The notes under the pieces were generated by a model. It ran no database searches and was not told the DNA's origin. It saw only the letters and a list, made by a program, of their open reading frames with translations. Position numbers and translations under genes: made by a program. This document shows, piece by piece, positions 58,754 through 64,000 of a stretch of 64,000 nucleotides of DNA (position 1 is its first letter; each line of letters starts with the position of its first letter). Source of the DNA: Larix kaempferi. Lineage: Eukaryota; Streptophyta; Pinopsida; Pinales; Pinaceae. The DNA lies in assembly GCA_027924585.1 (NCBI GenBank), contig BSBM01000436.1, positions 8,075,001 through 8,139,000 of the forward strand, given 5' to 3'.

Positions 58754-59736
58754 TGTAAATTTTAAGCCAAAAATAATAAATATCTTATTTACTACTTTTG
58801 TCAAACACTTGACACAAATCACTGATTTCAGTCTTATTAAATGCAATTAATGTGCACAAACTTCAAGGCTGTAATACTCATGTCAAGAACCTTTTGAAGC
58901 AGAATAATAAACACAACGAGCAAGTAATCACACAATAAACACTATAGGTTTTGGTCAGAAGACCCAGGAAAAACACTGAAGGGGAAAACCTGTGAGAGAA
59001 TCATCATTATTATTTGCCTGGAAATTCATAAACTCAGAAATTCCACTTTGCACAGTACAAGATAATTAACAGCAGACTCAAACTACAATGACTCACTGTT
59101 TTTCGTCTCGAAAAATGTGCAGACAGCAACAAATGACTGGTACGACCTCCTATACGGACTACTGTGCAGGTATTATTCTCAAAAACTGTGCCCATCACTC
59201 TGCAGAACTTGAAAAGCATGCCCAGCACTCTGCCTTGGGTTCTGTCCCAATACTCAGCACCTGTACGGCCCAATCTGGCTGCTGTACGGACTTCCTCAGG
59301 TTCTATGCAGGCTGTGCAAACTGTATTTACTGCTGAATGAAGTTCTCTCTCTGATGTACAGAAATAACTTCCCTCACTTGTATGGATTCTCTCTCTCACG
59401 TGAGTTTCACAGTCAATAATGATGTCAAAAAACGTGTCTCTCTTCAATGAATTAATGCATTTATTATCTTTCTTCATAATGATTAAACCCTAACTACCCA
59501 TTAACCACCCAAGATCAATGGATGAGATTAGATCTCATCATCCTACGGCTCTCATTTAATATCACATTAAATGCTTTTTATAAGTCATTAATTACAATAA
59601 ATGAACAACTTTATAATATAAACTCACTTTATAATTATAAAGTACTTTTCTCATTAATTACATTGAAGACATTTATTAATGTCCTTTATACTTAGACATC
59701 ATGGTACAAAGGACATCCTGAGATACTATTTCAACA
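58754..59736 (-). repeat. 3' LTR of copia element 3
   Basis: 983 bp. It is close to 61372-62363; differences include a 7-bp gap near 58940 and point changes. Confidence 0.92.
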
Positions 59737-59743
59737 CTCCCTC

Positions 59744-60321
59744 TTAACGATGGGATGTCCTTCTGGCACCACCTGAATCTCCTCCACCTGGGTCACTGTT
59801 CCCTGCAGTTGCTCTCTCCTGCTCTGGAATCTGACCTGAAGATAAGTGCCTATAAACCACTCTGAACTCTGAACTCTGAGGAGACTGTGCTCTCCTGTCT
59901 TGAACCTGCTCATCAACATCATACTGGCTGAGCCTCCTGCCAGTACTCAGAAGAGATTTAGTCTCTTCATCTGGAAGCACAAACTGAACACCTGCAGCCT
60001 CTGCCTCATCCTTTGTCTCTAACAACCATCCAGACTCTGCATACATAATCTCACCTCGCAGTATGTATAGTCTGCCTCTCCTATCTCCAAGTAGGATAGT
60101 AGTATAAATTGGATCTGTCCCGCTGAATATAGAAACACATGCCCAGTTTTGACAAACATTCCATATCCAGCATCTTCCAGAGCTGATACTGAAAGCCTAC
60201 TAACTTTTAGCCCCAGAACAATTAGAACTCCATCCAACTCTAGGAGTTCACCAAACTCAAGTTGGAAGCATACTGTTCCAACTCCTCTCAGTGTCTGAAC
60301 ATGATCCATGCAGGTTTCCAC
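59744..60321 (-). pseudogene. Copia element 3: protease and pol-linker remnants
   Basis: 60019-60321 reads GVGTVCFQLEFGELLELDGV and SRLSVSALEDAGYGMF, the end of the copia protease region. 59744-60046 reads ESGWLLETKDEAEAAGVQFV with a Gln/Ser/Gly-rich tail, probably linker sequence fused by internal deletion. Upstream, between 60322 and 60517, a protease start is degraded. Confidence 0.65.
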
Positions 60322-60517
60322 AAAGTACCCTGGACATGTTTCAGTGATGCCCTGAATACTCCCTCACTGAAATATTCCCCATATGCCAGTCATGTGTCTA
60401 GTTGACCCACTGTCAAGTGTCAACTATCCAGGCATTCTGAAAACTAGAACTACCAACACTGGAGTCAAAACTCTTTCTCAAACTGAGCAGCATACTCTTC
60501 AACTGAGGCTGATGCGG

Positions 60518-61216
60518 CTACATCATTCTTCTCTTCTTACTGTTAGGGCAGTTTGATGCATAATGCCCATACTGGTTACATGAATAGAAACGGACTTTGC
60601 TTAGGTCCTTCCCTTTCTTCTTGTTCTTTGCTTTGGTTGTAAGGGCTACATTTTCTTCTATGTCAACACCTGTCAGGACTTTACTTTGAGATCCTTCCTG
60701 GATCTCCTCCTGGGTAAAATCATCCCACAAACGGTTCCAATCCGGCAATTTCTCCCTTCCCACAACACATTTGACAAACACATCCCACTCCATAGTAAAG
60801 CCCTTCAGGGCTATCCATACTAGTTCTGAGTTTGGGATGACCTCTCCCATTGCAACTAGTTTGTCTTTAACTTGGGAAACCCTAGTTAGGTAGGAGACAA
60901 CATTGTCATCCTCGTTCATTTTAACACTATGTAGTTTGTCACGGAGTGCCATTTTTCTATTCTCATTTTTGGCTTCATATAGATTCTTAAGGGTATCCCA
61001 CATGTCTTTGGCAGTCTTTTTCTCTGTCAGGTGTGGAATCAGATTGTCCTTAACCCCATCTAATATTATCCTTTGAGCTCTAGCTTCTAACACATCATGA
61101 GCATCTCGGGAAATGGGATCAACACAAACTGTAACTATGGTGTCAACAAACCTCCAAATTTTATTTTCCTTAAGTACTGCTGACATTCTGACCTTCCACT
61201 GAAGGTAGTTGGACAC
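60518..61216 (-). CDS. Copia element 3: gag, nearly intact
   Basis: An open frame of 232 codons starts MSNYLQWKVRMSAVLKENKI, followed by the UBN2 capsid core (KDMWDTLKNLYEAKNENRKM) and a Lys-rich stretch. The zinc knuckle reads FYSCNQYGHYASNC; the first Cys of CCHC appears replaced by Phe. It ends PNSKKRRMM. The upstream part, with the usual gag N terminus, is out of frame (about 61217-61255). A capsid-like gag without polymerase suggests trans-mobilisation. Confidence 0.9.
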   Translation of the reverse strand: MSNYLQWKVRMSAVLKENKIWRFVDTIVTVCVDPISRDAHDVLEARAQRIILDGVKDNLIPHLTEKKTAKDMWDTLKNLYEAKNENRKMALRDKLHSVKMNEDDNVVSYLTRVSQVKDKLVAMGEVIPNSELVWIALKGFTMEWDVFVKCVVGREKLPDWNRLWDDFTQEEIQEGSQSKVLTGVDIEENVALTTKAKNKKKGKDLSKVRFYSCNQYGHYASNCPNSKKRRMM

Positions 61217-61359
61217 CCCGTCAACCTATCTTCGTAACTAATGCTCATCATTTTTTTCTGAAAACCCTTTCAACAACCAAAAACAACAAAAACTCCAAAA
61301 CCCCTAAAATCAACTGTACAACTGTCTCTAGCAATGTGTTCACAACCTGCCAGTGTTTG

Positions 61360-61371
61360 GCTCTGATACCA
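61360..61371 (-). promoter_or_regulatory. Primer-binding site of copia element 3
   Basis: On the minus strand TGGTATCAGAGC abuts the 5' LTR. Confidence 0.92.
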
Positions 61372-62363
61372 TGTAAATTTTAAGCCAAAAATAATTAATA
61401 TCTTATTTACTACTTTTGTCAAACACTTGACATCAATCACTGATTTCAGTCTTATTAAATGCAGTTAATGTGCACAAACTTCAAGGTTGTAATACAAATG
61501 TCAAGAACCTTTTGCAGCAGAATAATAAACACAAGAAGCAAGTAATCACACAATAAACTATTAAACACTGTAGGTTTTGGTCAAAAGACCCAGGAAAAAC
61601 CTTGAAGGGGAAAACCTGTGAGAGAATCATCATTATTATTTGCCCGGAAATTCATAAACTCAGAAATTCCACTTTGCACAGTACAAGATAATTAACAGCA
61701 GACTCAAACTACAATGACTCACTGTTTTTTGTCTCGAAAAATGTGCAGACAGCAACAAATGACTGGTATGACCTCCTATACGGACTACTGTGCAGGTATT
61801 ATTCTCAAAAACTGTGCCCAGCACTCTGCAGACCTTGAAAAGCATGCCCAGCACTCTGCCTCGGGTTCTGTGCCAATACTCAGCACCTGTACGGCCCAAT
61901 CTGGCTGCTGTACGGACTTCCTCGGGTTTTGTGCAGGCTGTACGAACTGGATTTACTGGTGAATGAAGTTCTCTGTCTGCTGTACGGAAATCACTTCCCT
62001 CACTTGTATGGATTCTCTCTCTCACGTGAGTTTCACACTCAATAATGATGTCAAAAAATGATGTCTCTCTTCAATGAATTAATGCATTTATTATCTTTCT
62101 TCATAATGACTAAAACCTAACTGCCCATTAACCACCCAAGATCAATGGATGAGATTAGATCTCATCATCCTAGCACTCTCATTTAATATCACATTAAATG
62201 CATTTTATAAGTCATTAATTACAATAAATGAACAACTTTATAATATAAACTCACTTTATAATTATAAAGTACTTTTCTCATTAATTACATTGAAGACATT
62301 TATTAATGTCCTTTATACCTAGACATCATGGTACAGAGGACATCCTGAGATACTTTTTCAACA
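61372..62363 (-). repeat. 5' LTR of copia element 3
   Basis: 992 bp, ends TTTCAACA on the plus strand next to the CTTGG duplication. It has repeated CTGTACGG / CCTCGGGTT(T/C)TGTGC-type motifs. Confidence 0.92.
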
Positions 62364-62830
62364 CTTGGCAGATTGGGTTAGCAGACATGAGAGATACACC
62401 TACCTACCAAATCTTCCCTCAATTTCTTACGGGGCAAATCAACAATATGTGGTTTTATGCTCAGAAGATAATCATTAAAGATTGAACCCATGGTGTGGCA
62501 ATGTTGTTGGATGGGATGTGAATGGTGGTGCTTCAAGACACATGAATTATGATAGGAAGATCAGAAGATCTGCAACTAGTTTCAAGAAAAAGGGAGGAAT
62601 GTGAGTGGAGTTGGGCGATGATGCCACTTATCCTGTAAAAGAATCGAGCTCCATCTCTTTCCAACTGCCTTAGGTGAGGTTCTTGAATTAAATGATGTTT
62701 TTTTTGTTCCTGGCCCTCGATTTTTTGCATCATAGATCTACATTGTGTAGTTTGATGCTCAAAAGATCATTAAAAATTGAACCCATGTTGTGACCAAAGG
62801 GGTTCAAAGTTGGCAGTCTTTATAGACCAC
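62364..62830 (+). mobile_element. LINE 3' remnant and repeated segment
   Basis: After the TSD the sequence reads LADWVSRHERYTYLPNLPSI, consistent with continuation of the LINE segment ending at 58753. A direct repeat sharing ATTGAACCCATG and ATGCTCA(G/A)AAGAT lies at about 62458-62500 and 62755-62795. Confidence 0.45.
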
Positions 62831-62841
62831 AAGCAAATCCA

Positions 62842-63395
62842 ATGAAGCATAATGCTCTAGTGCATAACAGTGACAAGTTGTGTGAACTTTGGCATAGGTG
62901 CTTTGGTCACTTACACTATGGAGCACTTCCTCTCTTTAGGAACATGGTGCAAGGATTGCCAAACTTCAAGATAAAGAAAGGAGGAGTATGCAAGGAAGGT
63001 GCACTAGCAAGCATGCAAAGGCTACTTTTCCAAGCAATGAGCAGGGATCAAGAGGGATTCTTGAGTTGATCCATTCGAATGTAGTAGACCTATATCTTCC
63101 TCTTCTCTGAAAGGTTATTCGTATTATCTTATTTTTATTGACGATTCCTCTTGCAAGACATGGATTTGTTTTATGAAGACGAAGGATGAAGTGTTCAATA
63201 AGTTCACAAAGTTCAAGGTCACAGTTGAAAAACATACAAGGAAGAACATCAAAGTGCTTCGCTCAGATAATTGGAGGTGAGTATACCCCACAAAGTTAGA
63301 TTACTTTTGTAGGGAAGCAATGATCAAGACGGATTTGACAATGCCCTACAACACATAATAGAATGGAATTGCAAAGAGGAAGAACATCTTTATTG
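62842..63395 (+). pseudogene. Copia element 4: pre-integrase and integrase fragment
   Basis: KLCELWHRCFGHLHYGALPL and FRNMVQGLPNFKIKKGGVCK form the pre-integrase zinc region. Integrase follows in shifted frames: GYSYYLIFIDDSSCKTWICF, KFKVTVEKHTRKNIKVLRSD and DLTMPYNT near 63355. The first two catalytic Asp are visible; the Glu segment is damaged. The fragment ends where a new LTR begins. No LTR of its own is in the window. Confidence 0.85.
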
Positions 63396-64000
63396 TGTTA
63401 GTTTTGTACCTAGGGAAGTGTTCCCCTAGTGACTACTTGCCTAAGTCACTAAGAAGGGGGAAAAGTGACCCTCACATTAAAAACACATTAATGAGACTTT
63501 ATATTTCTAAAGTCACTTTTTGCTAAAGTTTAAGTGGGTGAGTAAATATTATTTAAGTGAATTAAATAATGTGATATTTTACTCTCATCTAATCTTAGCC
63601 ATCGGATTGGATTCATCTCCACCGTTGGATTAGATTCCCATTTAGGGATTAGACAAAAAGTATGAGGGAGGCAAAACCTTTTTTTGTTGAGTTTGACAAG
63701 AGAGAAATCGAGAGAGAGACCAAGAACCCTAGCACGCATCTCGAGGCTGCCATCAAGACTTTGGGCACTGAAATCGAGGCACAGTTTTGGGCATTTATTA
63801 TCAGCACAGATTCCAAGGTGATTGAGATCATCTTCAGCACGAATCCTGAGGTGAACACCGTACAGCAGTCATCTTTCCCTTGCACGCAGTTCGAGGAATT
63901 CCTGGGCACCATTTTCGAGACTGTTCTCACGCATCTCAGACAGAAAATTGTGGCACGGGTTTCAAGGCAAACTGGCACAGAAATCGAGGTATATGACTGC
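63396..64000 (+). mobile_element. 5' LTR of a further copia element, cut by the window end
   Basis: It begins TGTTAGTTTTGTACCTAGGG inside the integrase fragment. It resembles the sense-strand start of copia element 1 LTRs (CCTAGGAAGTG). The distal part is rich in GAAATCGAGG and TTTTGGGCA motifs, like the LTR core repeats of elements 1 and 3. The rest lies beyond the window, so a solo LTR is also possible. Confidence 0.7.

Larger units (their letters stand above)
58754..62363 (-). mobile_element. Copia element 3 (3.6 kb, gag-bearing, lacks IN/RT)
   Basis: LTRs are at 58754-59736 and 61372-62363, with target duplication CTTGG (58749-58753 and 62364-62368), an initiator-Met PBS and polypurine tract TAAGAGGGAG. 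The internal region is only 1.6 kb: gag, a protease remnant and a pol linker fragment. Integrase, RT and RNase H are absent, so it is a non-autonomous derivative. Clean TSD and similar LTRs indicate that it inserted as a unit. Confidence 0.95.

Overview
This is nuclear DNA of a land plant, most likely a seed plant with a large TE-rich genome. A gymnosperm would fit, but I cannot name the species. The evidence is several Ty1/copia retrotransposons with the plant initiator-Met primer site, a plant-type LINE, tRNA-derived SINEs, GT-AG introns, a MYB-CC transcription factor, a VAMP71-type SNARE, and inserted fragments of plastid rbcL and of plant-mitochondrial-type rRNA. Almost nothing here is an intact gene. 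The only host locus that looks alive is the 3' end of a MYB-CC (PHR/PHL-like) gene on the minus strand (exons between 37.35 and 40.91 kb).

Layout. 0-4.1 kb: decayed, intron-containing transposase-like gene. 4.8-12.4 kb: satellite of about 358 bp, 17 forward units then 5 inverted units, with a four-unit higher-order order and an inversion joint at a 6-bp microhomology. 12.5-20 kb: minus-strand copia element (1.2-kb LTRs, degraded gag-pol) next to an extra LTR fragment. 20-30 kb: mostly non-coding, with a hairpin and distant inverted copy, and a decayed multi-exon minus-strand gene (22.96-25.7 kb). 30-31.6 kb: unrecognised plus-strand gene remnant with three phase-compatible exons. 32.8-35.2 kb: SINE-like piece, a 150-bp tandem repeat split by organelle DNA, and a VAMP71 pseudogene with a duplicated tail. 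37.3-40.9 kb: MYB-CC exons with SINE-bearing tandem duplications in an intron.

43.4-62.8 kb is a nested TE pile. A LINE remnant is interrupted by (i) an 11.4-kb copia element (43600-54979, TSD TTCCC), itself split in its RT by a 4.86-kb insertion (47183-52045, TSD CTCCT); (ii) a 197-bp SINE with a 16-bp TSD; (iii) a plastid rbcL fragment; and (iv) a 3.6-kb gag-bearing copia element (58754-62363, TSD CTTGG). After it come a copia integrase fragment and an LTR of another copia copy that runs off the window.

The most unusual signal is at 53267-53760, downstream of the RNase H of the 11.4-kb element: about 20 consecutive micro-palindromes of the form NNNATC - 5-nt loop (often AGGNN) - GATNNN, whose outer stem bases change from copy to copy but mostly stay complementary. 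Other strong points are the higher-order satellite with its inversion joint, the organelle insertion flanked by a 55-bp duplication, and the 4.86-kb insertion that has LTR-element-like ends and TSD but no visible LTR pair.
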